DNA of 64,000 bases, taken from CAIZQW01 sp942493055 (GTDB lineage Bacteria > Verrucomicrobiota > Kiritimatiellia > RFP12 > UBA1067). Where the stretch lies: the NCBI GenBank assembly GCA_942493055.1, contig OW818680.1, positions 4,650,001-4,714,000 of the forward strand, read 5' to 3'. The notes under the pieces are model-generated. The model searched no databases, was not told where the DNA came from, and was given only the letters and a program-made list of their open reading frames with translations. The position numbers were made by a program, and so were the translations under genes. This document shows positions 1-8,034 of this stretch, one piece after another. The stretch's first letter is position 1, and every line of letters begins with the position of its first letter.

Positions 1-2580
1 ATTGAAGGACTTGCGGAATGCTGTACAGTGGCTGCGCCGCAGAAGGCGGCCCCCGACGCGAAGCAGGCTAAGAAAAAAGCGTCCGGTCCGCAGAGTCCCC
101 TCTACCCTGGCGAGTTCGGTGTGCTTGCCAGCCAGATCCTGGATCGCCCGAATTGGAATAACGAGCGGCTGGCCAAGGAGAGTCTCCGGCAGGAGGCGCT
201 GGTGCTGGACTCTGATAAGACGCCGGTCGACATCGTCCAGCGCAGGACAGCCGCGCTTATTGCGGATCTGCAGAAGAGGAATCGCAATCTGAAACTGCTC
301 GATGAAGCCCAAACGCTGACTGCGTTGAAAAACGAAAACAAGCCGGATCTGACAATTGAGCAGCAGCAGGCGCTCTTTATGAAGGTGACTGCGCTGCGCC
401 GGAAGGTCGCGTTCCGGAATCCTTTACTGGACTTTGACAAGATCCTTTTTGTAAAGCACAACAAACAGCGCGGCGGCGACAATCACATGGTGGACCAGTA
501 TCTCGGGTTCAACCAGGACCCCCAGGGCGGAGTGTTTATTTTGAATCATGCGTTTAGCGATAACGCCGAAGCGGTCAGCATCCTGAAGGATGCTGCTGTG
601 ACGAGCGGCCCGCTGAAGGATAAGGTTATTGATAACAAAGGCTCTTTCATGTCGCTGGAACTGGACTACGATGCCAAGAGCATCCTGTTTGCGTTTACGG
701 AGGCACAGCGGGAGATCCCGAAAGACTTTGATCCGAAATCAATCACCGACAATCTGGAACGTCTGAAGAATGAGCACTTCCTGGAAAAGAAAGCCGGGCA
801 TAACCATTATCTCTGGCTGCCGGAGCGCGTTTGGCATGTCTTCCGGGCCGACTTGGACCCGGAGACCGGCGCAGCTCGTAATCTGAAGCAACTGACTTTT
901 GGGCGCAATAATGATTTTGATCCGTGTTTCCTGCCGAGCGGGAGGATCGTGTTCATATCCGACCGCATCGGCGGTAATCAGCGGTGCGGTACGAGGCTCT
1001 GCTCGACCTACACGCTGCATGCCATGATGCCGGACGGCAGTGATGTTATGCCGTTGAGTTATCACGATACCAACGAGTGGCATCCGAGTGTTGACAATAA
1101 CGGGATGATCATCTACTCGCGCTGGGATTATGTCGACCGCGACTCGGATATTGCGCATCATATCTGGCACTGTTTCCCGGATGGGCGCGATCCGCGCAGT
1201 TATCACGGAAACTGGCCGGAGACGCGGGAAATGCGGCCCTGGATGGAGCTTGCGAACAGGGCCATCCCGAACTCCCATAAATATGTGGGCGTTTCCACGC
1301 CGCACCATGGGCAGAATTATGGGTCGCTTGTGCTGATCGATCTCATGGAGAAGGACGACAAGGCGATGTCTCAGCTCAAGCGCATCACGCCGGAAGCCCA
1401 TTTCCCAGAGTCTGAGAGTGCACCCGGGCATCCGCACAAAGCCGCCAGCGGCAGACACAATCCGAATGGCGAGTTCTATGGCCAACCCTGGCCGCTGAGC
1501 GAAGATTACTATCTCGCGGTCTATGATTCTGGCAAAAGCAACTATGGCCTCTATTTGATCGACAGTTTCGGTAACCGGGAACTGCTCTACCGTGACAACC
1601 AGATCGCGGCGCTCGATCCGATTCCGTTTAAGGCACGTCCGTGTCCGCCAGCGTTACCGATCAAGACGACACAAGCGAAGGCTGATAGCGTCACGGGCGA
1701 GGATCGCTCCGAGGGCGTTGTGACCATCATGAATATCTACGAGGGTGAATATGCGTTCCCTGAAGGGACGAAGATCAAAGAGCTGAGGATCGTGCATATT
1801 TTCTCCAAGCCGAACCTGACGATCAACGAGCCGAATATCGGTAAGGCGGCGCAGTCGCTGTGCCGCGGCGTGCTGGGGACGGTTCCTGTCGAAGAGGACG
1901 GCAGCGTGCATTTCAAGATGCCGACAGAGGTCCCAGTCTATTTTCAAGCGATTGATGAGAAGGGGCTCTGCGTGATGACGATGAGGTCGGAGACCTATCT
2001 GCATCCGGGCGAGACGATGGCCTGCGTGGGCTGTCATGAGGGCAAGAACACCTCGCCGAAAAACGCCGGCGGCAAGGCGCTGCTGGCGATGTCGCGTCCG
2101 CCGTCCAAGATCAAGCCGGAAGGAGAAGGGTCCTATCCGTTGACCTTCGCAAGGCTGGTCCAGCCGGTGCTGGACGCCAAGTGTGTCGCGTGCCACGCAA
2201 AAGGTGTTGACGGGAAGAAGGGGCCCAGTCTCAGCGGCACGAAGTTTGGATCGCATGGCTGGTCCGAATCCTTTGCGAAGTTGCAGGGCATGGCCTGGGG
2301 CAAAAGCGGCGGCAATGGTGCGATCAAGAGCAACGGACGTTCCTACTCGTTGCCGGCTCAGGATGGTGCGCGTGTTTCAAAGCTGTATCAGCTCCTAGCC
2401 AAAGGGCATCACGAGCTGCAGCTGACACCGGAAGAAATGAGACGCATCACGCTCTGGATCGACTGCAACAGCAATTTCTACGGCGCCTACACCGAGCCCG
2501 AGAAACAGGCGAAAGGGGAGGTTGTTAAACCGCTCTTGAGTCTTTCCCCGCATATCGCTTTTGAGAAGCTCGTCAGATGA
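1..2580 (+). CDS. Hydrazine-synthase-alpha-like beta-propeller cytochrome c, 5' end outside window
   Basis: The reading frame is open to the left edge, so the true start, and probably a signal peptide, lies outside; the GTG at 28 has no ribosome-binding site. The middle part has TolB/WD40-type propeller blades with NDFDPCFLPSGRIVF, TNEWHPSV and DSDIAHH, which I recognise from the middle domain of hydrazine synthase alpha and its many PVC-group relatives. Two CxxCH haem-c sites follow at 2023-2037 (CVGCH) and 2182-2196 (CVACH), as in Planctomycete-type cytochromes. Family knowledge points to a periplasmic or surface redox protein. Real hydrazine synthase is limited to anammox bacteria and needs beta and gamma subunits, which are not seen here, so hydrazine synthesis is not claimed. 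The substrate is unknown. Confidence 0.8.
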   Translation: MEGLAECCTVAAPQKAAPDAKQAKKKASGPQSPLYPGEFGVLASQILDRPNWNNERLAKESLRQEALVLDSDKTPVDIVQRRTAALIADLQKRNRNLKLLDEAQTLTALKNENKPDLTIEQQQALFMKVTALRRKVAFRNPLLDFDKILFVKHNKQRGGDNHMVDQYLGFNQDPQGGVFILNHAFSDNAEAVSILKDAAVTSGPLKDKVIDNKGSFMSLELDYDAKSILFAFTEAQREIPKDFDPKSITDNLERLKNEHFLEKKAGHNHYLWLPERVWHVFRADLDPETGAARNLKQLTFGRNNDFDPCFLPSGRIVFISDRIGGNQRCGTRLCSTYTLHAMMPDGSDVMPLSYHDTNEWHPSVDNNGMIIYSRWDYVDRDSDIAHHIWHCFPDGRDPRSYHGNWPETREMRPWMELANRAIPNSHKYVGVSTPHHGQNYGSLVLIDLMEKDDKAMSQLKRITPEAHFPESESAPGHPHKAASGRHNPNGEFYGQPWPLSEDYYLAVYDSGKSNYGLYLIDSFGNRELLYRDNQIAALDPIPFKARPCPPALPIKTTQAKADSVTGEDRSEGVVTIMNIYEGEYAFPEGTKIKELRIVHIFSKPNLTINEPNIGKAAQSLCRGVLGTVPVEEDGSVHFKMPTEVPVYFQAIDEKGLCVMTMRSETYLHPGETMACVGCHEGKNTSPKNAGGKALLAMSRPPSKIKPEGEGSYPLTFARLVQPVLDAKCVACHAKGVDGKKGPSLSGTKFGSHGWSESFAKLQGMAWGKSGGNGAIKSNGRSYSLPAQDGARVSKLYQLLAKGHHELQLTPEEMRRITLWIDCNSNFYGAYTEPEKQAKGEVVKPLLSLSPHIAFEKLVR

Positions 2581-2600
2581 GGAGTGAGAATTTCGTTTCT

Positions 2601-3010
2601 ATGGAATGATGGAATATTGGAATGAGGGAATATCAGACTACGCCAAGGCTACGGCGTGACAGGTAGCTTCACCCTCCATTTTAATACAGCTCCGCAAGTT
2701 GGAGCAGGGCGAGACTTTGGAGAGCCGCCGCTTATCTTAGCGCCATTCTTGTCTGTCCACCTGTCGCAAAAAATGAACCTCCTCTTTCATGCGGGCGGGA
2801 CGCCCACGCTCCCTTCTATTGCTGCCCTCAAAGGAGCGCGGGCATCTTGCCCGCCGGAGCCGGGACGGCTCCGCCACCTTATCCTCTGGGAACGCCGATG
2901 CCTGGCCACCGTTTTATCCGCCGTAGCGGAGCGTAGGAGGAAGCCTTGGCGTAGACGGGTCTGCGTGACTGGACGAGCAGACGCTCGTCCCTCCCTGTGT
3001 ATAAATAGAC
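2601..3010. repeat. Composite intergenic repeat: TGGAAT string plus mini-hairpins
   Basis: The spacer after the cytochrome gene opens with a degenerate TGGAAT string (2601-2632). The stretch from 2638 to 2954 is bounded by a 13-bp inverted repeat, CTACGCCAAGGCT at 2638-2650 and AGCCTTGGCGTAG at 2942-2954. Inside and just after are small perfect hairpins such as GCGGGCA-TCT-TGCCCGC, GAGCC-GGGAC-GGCTC and GGACGAGC-AGAC-GCTCGTCC. The last recurs at about 46090-46120. No credible gene lies here; a 161-codon frame across it is translated repeat. Function is unknown: mobile repeat debris, RNA hairpins or terminators are all possible. Confidence 0.65.
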
Positions 3011-3041
3011 CTTTTAGTGTAAATCCTTTTCGGCAGTGGTA

Positions 3042-3392
3042 TTATTCGTTATCAACGCAATGTTCGAGCGTACAGTTGAGTTTCGAAAGTACAGCAAGAA
3101 ATGTCGGCACGAAAAGAGCGGGGTATGTGGGAATCGGGTGACTTGTTTGAGCGTGGAGAAAACATTTGGCTCCAGAACGTGCCCATCTTCTCACTCTCCT
3201 GAGTTGGCTGAGTAAAACAGGTTCGACTCGCAATTGCCACGCTTCAAGCGGTTCTGGATCCCAGGAGAGTTCGAGCACCCAGAAGTCCATAACGTCATTT
3301 GGTTTTTCAAATGGTGAAGGAGGCTCGCCAGTTGTATTTTCTATCCGCAAGAGCGCATTTGTAACCAAGTGACTTTTAATTCGCTTTTTCAT
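3042..3392 (-). CDS. Hypothetical protein, doubtful 3' half
   Basis: This 116-codon frame starts at an ATG preceded by GAGAATAATC. The first 60 residues look protein-like (VMDFWVLELSWDPEPLEAWQ). The second half is rich in Arg, Cys and Ser and may be read in the wrong frame: an overlapping minus frame (3052-3240) has equally plausible composition, which would fit a frameshift near 3220. It lies 35 bp downstream of the DUF6980-like gene on the same strand and may be its operon partner. I do not recognise the family. Confidence 0.3.
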   Translation of the reverse strand: MKKRIKSHLVTNALLRIENTTGEPPSPFEKPNDVMDFWVLELSWDPEPLEAWQLRVEPVLLSQLRRVRRWARSGAKCFLHAQTSHPIPTYPALFVPTFLAVLSKLNCTLEHCVDNE

Positions 3393-3427
3393 GATTATTC
3401 TCGATGAATGGCCAGGTTAAACGGATG

Positions 3428-3784
3428 TTACCCGCGGCGGCCCATGGCGGAGGTACGGTTCGGGCGATTGTTCGCTGTCTTCTTCATTTTGAACCATTTG
3501 TCAGTAAGAAAAGCCTTGGGGATGTCCTGCGCTATTGGATCATCAAAACCCATCTTGGCAAGAGTATCAAACCATTCGTCCCGCTTGCTATTGGGCAGGG
3601 CGGTTCCACACCAAGGACAATGCGTGATGCGACAGCTTGAAGTGCCACCATCATGGATCAGGATGCCGTATTCGTCGAACTTCGGGATATAGCTGATCAG
3701 GCAATCCGGACAGTCATGCCGATCTGGATGCCGTTTGCATATGTACTCGACAGCTCGCCGCATCTCCCTGCAACAATGCTTCAT
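3428..3784 (-). CDS. Small zinc-ribbon-like protein, DUF6980-like
   Basis: The product has 118 residues. Two CxxC pairs, C25-P-D-C28 and C56-P-W-C59, flank a conserved-looking core with PKFDEYGILIHDGG, ending in an acidic stretch (RDEWFDTLAKMGFDDP). The layout matches my memory of DUF6980, a small cysteine-rich family without assigned function; the Cys pairs suggest zinc binding. The ATG follows an AGGT at about 10 nt. The basic last 20 residues lack family character and may be a drifted tail. It could belong to an accessory or immunity-type gene pair with the next gene, but nothing here proves that. Confidence 0.6.
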   Translation of the reverse strand: MKHCCREMRRAVEYICKRHPDRHDCPDCLISYIPKFDEYGILIHDGGTSSCRITHCPWCGTALPNSKRDEWFDTLAKMGFDDPIAQDIPKAFLTDKWFKMKKTANNRPNRTSAMGRRG

Positions 3785-4020
3785 AAACTTATTACCTCAG
3801 CGAATGTATAATAGGCCTCAGTCTTTTGTAGGCAACAGTGCCAACAATTCTTGGATTGTTGCTCTTTTTGACGGACAAAGCAAGTGAAATGTAATGGGAT
3901 TTTGAAACTTGAAATTTGAACAATAAAATGAGATTTGAACCAGCCGTCCTTATCTGATACAGTTATACACATAAACGAAATGGAACAAAAACGAATTTTT
4001 ATTAAAAATGTGGGTAACGG

Positions 4021-4905
4021 ATGTCTGAGTGGAGTGATAACATTGATGCGTTGATTCAGCATGTGACGCTGCTCAAGGAATTGGGCGAGCGGACGGTTGA
4101 ATTGCCTGCTGGCTTTCTTGCGAAATGGGATGCTGCGTCGCCTGCTGCAAAGCAGGTTGCTCCTCAAGGCGCCCCGCTGTCGCGTCCAGCCCCGGGTGCG
4201 CAGTCCGGAAAACCAGCGCCCTTTGAAAAATTTAAGCTACCGGACTCAGTCGAGATTGAAGAGAATATCAAGCTGGTGTCGGGCGTTGTGCTCACAGCGG
4301 AGGGTCGCGAGCAGGCGCTGGCGAAAATGGCGGAGCGCATTCGTGTCTGCACGGAATGCCCCTTGCATGCGGGACGCACAAAGACTGTGATGGGGCAGGG
4401 CAACTCCAATTCGCCGGATGTGATGTTCATTGGCGAGGCGCCCGGCGAGGACGAAGATATTCAAGGCCTGGCGTTTGTCGGAGCAGCAGGCATGTTCCTG
4501 ACGAAGATGATCAATGCCATGGGCTATCAGCGCGAGGATGTCTATATTGCGAACATCTGCAAGTGCCGTCCGCCCAACAACCGTCCACCGGAGCAGCATG
4601 AAATTCATAAATGCCTGCCCTTCTTACGCGAACAGATTAACATTATACGCCCGAAGGTCATTGTGCTCTTGGGCGGTACAGCCATCAAGGCCCTCTTGAA
4701 CCAGGCCGGGGTCATGCGGATGCAGGGGCAGTGGACCGCCTACGAGAACATTCCGGTGATGCCGACCTATCATCCCTCCTATATCATCCGCTTTGAAAAT
4801 AAGGGCGATGCAGAGGGGACGCGTGCAGCCAAGTTGCAAGTATGGGCTGCGCTGAAACTGGTCTTGGCCCGCTTAGGCAAGTCTGTACCAGCGCCCAAGA
4901 AATAG
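4021..4905 (+). CDS. Type 4 uracil-DNA glycosylase (Fe-S)
   Basis: The enzyme excises uracil from DNA at the start of base-excision repair. About 100 variable, Pro/Ala-rich residues precede the catalytic domain. The four iron-sulfur cysteines are visible: C110 and C113 (CTECPLH), C182 in KCRPP, and C198 in KCLPF. Motif A is GEAPGEDED, followed by GLAFVGAAG, and the C-terminal motif is HPSY. That is the family 4 UDG pattern known from Thermus and archaea, and 294 residues suits a member with an N-terminal extension. The ATG has only a weak GGTAACGG upstream. It stands alone on the plus strand, with the large palindrome immediately downstream. Confidence 0.92.
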   Translation: MSEWSDNIDALIQHVTLLKELGERTVELPAGFLAKWDAASPAAKQVAPQGAPLSRPAPGAQSGKPAPFEKFKLPDSVEIEENIKLVSGVVLTAEGREQALAKMAERIRVCTECPLHAGRTKTVMGQGNSNSPDVMFIGEAPGEDEDIQGLAFVGAAGMFLTKMINAMGYQREDVYIANICKCRPPNNRPPEQHEIHKCLPFLREQINIIRPKVIVLLGGTAIKALLNQAGVMRMQGQWTAYENIPVMPTYHPSYIIRFENKGDAEGTRAAKLQVWAALKLVLARLGKSVPAPKK

Positions 4906-4935
4906 GTGCTCTTCACGGTTTGTCGAAAATTTCAC

Positions 4936-5163
4936 CGCAAAAGCCGCAAATGTTGCGAGGCTATCTCATCCGCCTCACCCGTGAATACACGGACGGCGGA
5001 ATGGATAGCCTCGCAGATGATTACTGATTCCATATCCATCAGCGAAAAACAAGTTTTTCGCTGATGGATATTTGATATTTTCCGCGCAAATGTTCGCTCC
5101 GCCGTCCATGTATTCATGGGTGAGGCGGGCGTGACATTTGCGCTCTTCTTCGCGGCTTTTGCG
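4936..5163. repeat. 228-bp nested palindromic element
   Basis: The outer arms CGCAAAAGCCGC (4936-4947) and GCGGCTTTTGCG (5152-5163) are perfect inverted repeats. Inside, CGCCTCACCC (4971-4980) pairs with GGGTGAGGCG (5118-5127) and GGACGGCGGA (4991-5000) with TCCGCCGTCC (5098-5107). The centre is a perfect 19-bp inverted repeat, 5032-5050 against 5053-5071, with a 2-nt loop. A separate local pair, GCGAGGCTATC (4955-4965) and GATAGCCTCGC (5004-5014), could fold a side arm. No protein is encoded. It lies between convergent genes, so it could end transcription on both strands, or be a MITE-like element. Confidence 0.8.
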
Positions 5164-5183
5164 AAAAAGTATTCATTCTTAGC

Positions 5184-5819
5184 TTAGCACCTATTGGGTG
5201 TAACCGTGCCCTCCAACTTTAGGACACTGTAGAGCGTGAAGGCGAGAATGGCGGAAAAGAGGCTGTTAAAGCCAAGAGCCGCACTCAATGCCAAAAGCAA
5301 TCCAAGGATGATCAATTCCCGTTGAGAGAGCGAGGGCATGGTGTTCAGTGCAACGCGCACCCGGTCTCCGCTGCTGGGCGTAAAGGTCAGGACCGAGCAG
5401 GTTGCTGTGGCCAACTGCAGGGGCAAAGGATGATCGGCAATCCAGACATGCGGCTGCTCAATAATCTCCTTTTCATTGCAACCAACAATTTCTATTTCCC
5501 CGTCGCGATTGAGTTGGAGCTGCGGATGGAAACGCAGATGCTGCGTCAGGGGCGCAAGGCGTAACTGGATCGGCCGCTGCAGGTGACGGACCTCGTTCAG
5601 GATTCGATTGAGGGCTTCGCACAGCGGCTCCGCATTCAGCGTATCCGGATCGAGGATCAGGAATCGTCTGTTCTCTGCAAGCTTGCCGGAGCGTATGACC
5701 CAGTCTGCAAGGCAAAGTCCCAGTGCTGCTGCAAAAAAGGAGAGCCCCTTCCCGTCGGAGATGAACCCGGCGAAGAGCAGGATGCAGATACTCAAAAGAA
5801 ACTGTCTGGCGTGCTTCAT
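5184..5819 (-). CDS. Conserved-looking membrane protein of unknown function
   Basis: The 211-residue product has a hydrophobic N-terminus (FLLSICILLFAGF, then FFAAALGLCLADWVI) and a hydrophobic C-terminus (LIILGLLLALSAALGF, LFSAILAFTLYSVL). Between them is a soluble segment of about 100 residues without recognisable motifs. It would sit in the inner membrane with the middle domain on one face. It begins 10 bp after the stop of the NYN-nuclease gene, so the two are probably one operon. I do not recognise the family. Confidence 0.6.
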   Translation of the reverse strand: MKHARQFLLSICILLFAGFISDGKGLSFFAAALGLCLADWVIRSGKLAENRRFLILDPDTLNAEPLCEALNRILNEVRHLQRPIQLRLAPLTQHLRFHPQLQLNRDGEIEIVGCNEKEIIEQPHVWIADHPLPLQLATATCSVLTFTPSSGDRVRVALNTMPSLSQRELIILGLLLALSAALGFNSLFSAILAFTLYSVLKLEGTVTPNRC

Positions 5820-5829
5820 GCTGAGCTAC

Positions 5830-7575
5830 TCAGGTGAAAAAGGTGCCGAGATCCATGACCGGTACAATCTGTGCGCCTTGCCGTGCAGCGTCTTTGCAGA
5901 GGTCGCTGTCATTGCTGACCAGCAACACAGCCATATTGGGATCTGCAGCACGGAAGAATTTGATATTGTCGAGCAAGACTGCATCTGCGCGATGTTCGCC
6001 CTCGCCCCCGGAGTAGGTGACGCGGACATTGGCGGATGCTTGCGTGTCTGTCCGCTGGGGGCCGTCAAAGACGACCCAGACGCGGACTGCTGGATTGGGC
6101 GCAGTGACGCGAACGATGTCCGCGACCAGCTTGTTGCGCTTCTCCCCTTCGCTGGCGGCTGAGCCGCGTTGTGGATTGTAGCGCGTCGGGAGCCCGAAGA
6201 GCGCATTATGGCCGTCAACGAGGAGCATCAGGGGTTTCTGTCCAGCCAATGCGCGCCCCAAGAGGTTCACGGATGGTTTGCGGGCATCCTTCTCCTCCTC
6301 TGGCATGGCGACACCCATGGCCTCTAGTGCGGCGAAGCGCTTTCGGAACGCCTTCATGACGCGTCCCCGTGAATCGGGTTGCAGCAGTCCGGCGGATGTC
6401 AGCAGGTCTGGCAACGGACGCAAGGCGGGCAATGCGTTATCAGGTGCCGCATGTATCCGTTCAATCAGCATGTTCTCAATAGGCGATGCGGCCTCAGCAG
6501 AATAGAGGGCCCCGCGCAACTTCTCGATTTCAGATGAAAGCGTAGCCTCGATGCGTTTAAGTTCCGGTGATTGGCGGATCGCATGCTCTAGGGTCTGAAT
6601 GATGCGAGCATGCATCTGTTCCAGGTCGGTCAGCCTCGTCTCCAGGGTCATGCGGTTGCCGGTGTGACGGTCGAGCTCAGCCTGGTGAGCCAAGGCTGCT
6701 TCCGCCTGCTTCAGCACATCGGCATACGGGTCGACGGCTTGGGCTTGCGCTTCCAATGCGCGTGCAGTGCCGAGCCAGCCGAAAAACTCTTTTGCTAAGG
6801 CAAGGTCGAGTGCGGCAGTCAGGCGTTCGTCGCGATTGGCAGTCTCTTTGTTGAGTGCCGCAACAAGCTTTTCAGTCTCGGCATTTTTTTGGCGGAGGGT
6901 CTTCTCTGCTTCGTCCAGCTTCTCTTTCGTCGAGCCGAGTTGCGTCTCAGCGGTCTTGAGCTGACGTAAAAGGCCGGCGAGTTTATCGTCCACGCCCCGC
7001 AGACGGCGGTTCTGTTCGCTGAGGTCGCGGATGCGCAGATCGAGCTGCTCCTTTTGAGCGCGCCAGGCCTCTTGTGTGACGGGAAGGCCATCGGAGGCCG
7101 AGGCCCCCAGCAATTCGGTTAAGGGCTCGAAGATGTCGCGCAATTGTTTGAGGGAGTCTTCAGGCACGAGGGCGAGAAAAGGGGACTCTTCTTTCAGCCA
7201 TGCGTCAGCCTTCTCCCGGATTTCGGCGCGGGCATCCAGGAGCAATGCAACGAGAAAGGTGTTCGCACTGGTTAATGCGACAAAGGCATGGCGGTTGTCG
7301 CAGATGACATCGGGCGGCAGGAGGTCGGCCAGTGAAGCCATGCGCGAGCGTTTGGCAAGGTGCTTGCGAAGTATTTCGGAGATAGGCTGGGACCCTGTGA
7401 CCAGTTGGCGGAGGCGCGTCCGGATGATTGGCGGCTTACTGTTGCGGAAGCCGCCAGTCTGGAAGGCAGGTTCCATGGCCGCCAGCATCGCGAGATCGCC
7501 ATCTGACAGGCAATCAACCAATCGGTTTAATTCCTTCTCACAGTCTGGGGGTAGAGGTGTTGAGCAAATAGACAT
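5830..7575 (-). CDS. NYN (YacP-like) RNase-type protein with coiled coil
   Basis: The 581-residue protein has three parts: an N-terminal helical region (1-165); a long coiled coil (about 170-260; EQNRRLR, TKEKLDEAEKTLRQ) followed by more helices; and a C-terminal NYN/PIN-fold domain from about residue 450. The NYN signature is clear: VDGHNALF (first acidic residue), FDGPQ, GEHRADAVLLDNI and VSNDSDL. Members of this superfamily, such as YacP/Rae1, are metal-dependent endoribonucleases, so RNA cleavage is a fair inference; the coiled coil suggests oligomers or a scaffold. The start ATG at 7575 lies inside the 3' end of the ParE-like gene and has no good Shine-Dalgarno, so an internal start is possible. 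Confidence 0.75.
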   Translation of the reverse strand: MSICSTPLPPDCEKELNRLVDCLSDGDLAMLAAMEPAFQTGGFRNSKPPIIRTRLRQLVTGSQPISEILRKHLAKRSRMASLADLLPPDVICDNRHAFVALTSANTFLVALLLDARAEIREKADAWLKEESPFLALVPEDSLKQLRDIFEPLTELLGASASDGLPVTQEAWRAQKEQLDLRIRDLSEQNRRLRGVDDKLAGLLRQLKTAETQLGSTKEKLDEAEKTLRQKNAETEKLVAALNKETANRDERLTAALDLALAKEFFGWLGTARALEAQAQAVDPYADVLKQAEAALAHQAELDRHTGNRMTLETRLTDLEQMHARIIQTLEHAIRQSPELKRIEATLSSEIEKLRGALYSAEAASPIENMLIERIHAAPDNALPALRPLPDLLTSAGLLQPDSRGRVMKAFRKRFAALEAMGVAMPEEEKDARKPSVNLLGRALAGQKPLMLLVDGHNALFGLPTRYNPQRGSAASEGEKRNKLVADIVRVTAPNPAVRVWVVFDGPQRTDTQASANVRVTYSGGEGEHRADAVLLDNIKFFRAADPNMAVLLVSNDSDLCKDAARQGAQIVPVMDLGTFFT

Positions 7576-7768
7576 AAAATAGTTGTAGTATCTGGTTTAA
7601 CTCATATTCGGGAACACGTCGGCCTGAGAGAGGAAAATCTGCGATTTGCTGTGATCGTTTTGTCAGGCGGTCAACCAGATTTTTGGCATATTCGGGAGAA
7701 ATCTGGGCAACATAGCTGTAAATAGCATCAAGATGGTTTTCTGCTGTTTGTGTCCAGTGAATCCTCAT
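7538..7768 (-). CDS. RelE/ParE-family toxin, C-terminally truncated
   Basis: The 76 residues match the first three quarters of a ParE-type toxin: MRIHWTQTAENHLDAIYSYV, then DRLTKRSQQIADFPLSGRRVPEYE. Family members are usually 90-100 residues and continue with an REv..pYRiiY strand holding key residues. Here the sequence runs into unrelated LNQILQLFYVYLLN and stops, overlapping the NYN gene by 38 bp. The toxin is therefore probably inactive. Its start overlaps the antitoxin stop by 4 bp, the usual antitoxin-first arrangement. Confidence 0.7.
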   Translation of the reverse strand: MRIHWTQTAENHLDAIYSYVAQISPEYAKNLVDRLTKRSQQIADFPLSGRRVPEYELNQILQLFYVYLLNTSTPRL

Positions 7769-7953
7769 GCCGGCAAACCGTATTTTTCGCGCACCTCATG
7801 GACATCGCGGGTTCTGCCTTCCCTGCTGTCCGAAAGACCGCTTTCAATTGCCTCTCGCACATAAATTTCATGCATCAGGTCATCCCATGTTGCATTCTGG
7901 GGCATCTGATCCACGAGCCTATGCGCTTCTCTCTTTTCCATCACCATTGGCAT
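7765..7953 (-). CDS. Antitoxin of a RelE/ParE-type module
   Basis: This 62-residue protein contains NATWDDLMHEIYVREAIESG and ends DVHEVREKYGL, the pattern of short antitoxins paired with RelE/ParE toxins. Such proteins neutralise the toxin by binding it and usually repress their own promoter. It directly precedes the truncated toxin gene with a 4-bp overlap. The ATG at 7953 follows a GGAGG about 8 nt upstream (AATTCGGAGGTTGGAAT on the minus strand), a strong ribosome-binding site. It may now be an orphan antitoxin. Confidence 0.75.
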   Translation of the reverse strand: MPMVMEKREAHRLVDQMPQNATWDDLMHEIYVREAIESGLSDSREGRTRDVHEVREKYGLPA

Positions 7954-7974
7954 ATTCCAACCTCCGAATTGTGA

Positions 7975-8034
7975 TTAATCGTACCAGATCATGTCGCTGA
8001 AATCAACTCTTCCACCACACACAAGAACCTTCAT
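7975..8034 (-). pseudogene. Vestigial vapC: first codons only
   Basis: The ATG of this 19-codon frame overlaps the stop of the vapB-like gene (ATGA). It encodes MKVLVCGGRVDFSDMIWYD. The opening MKVLV is how many VapC PIN-domain toxins begin (MKVLVDTSVW), but the catalytic Asp and everything else are gone. The position exactly where vapC should start, and the translational-coupling overlap, support a deletion remnant. It could instead be chance, as five residues are weak evidence. Confidence 0.4.

Noticed and set aside
1..2580. Anammox hydrazine synthase
   Set aside because: Only the alpha-like part is present; no beta/gamma subunit or hydrazine dehydrogenase is seen, and the domain is widespread in non-anammox PVC bacteria.
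2656..3141. 161-codon plus-strand frame after the cytochrome gene
   Set aside because: It is translated repeat DNA (mini-hairpins and their borders) with no family character.
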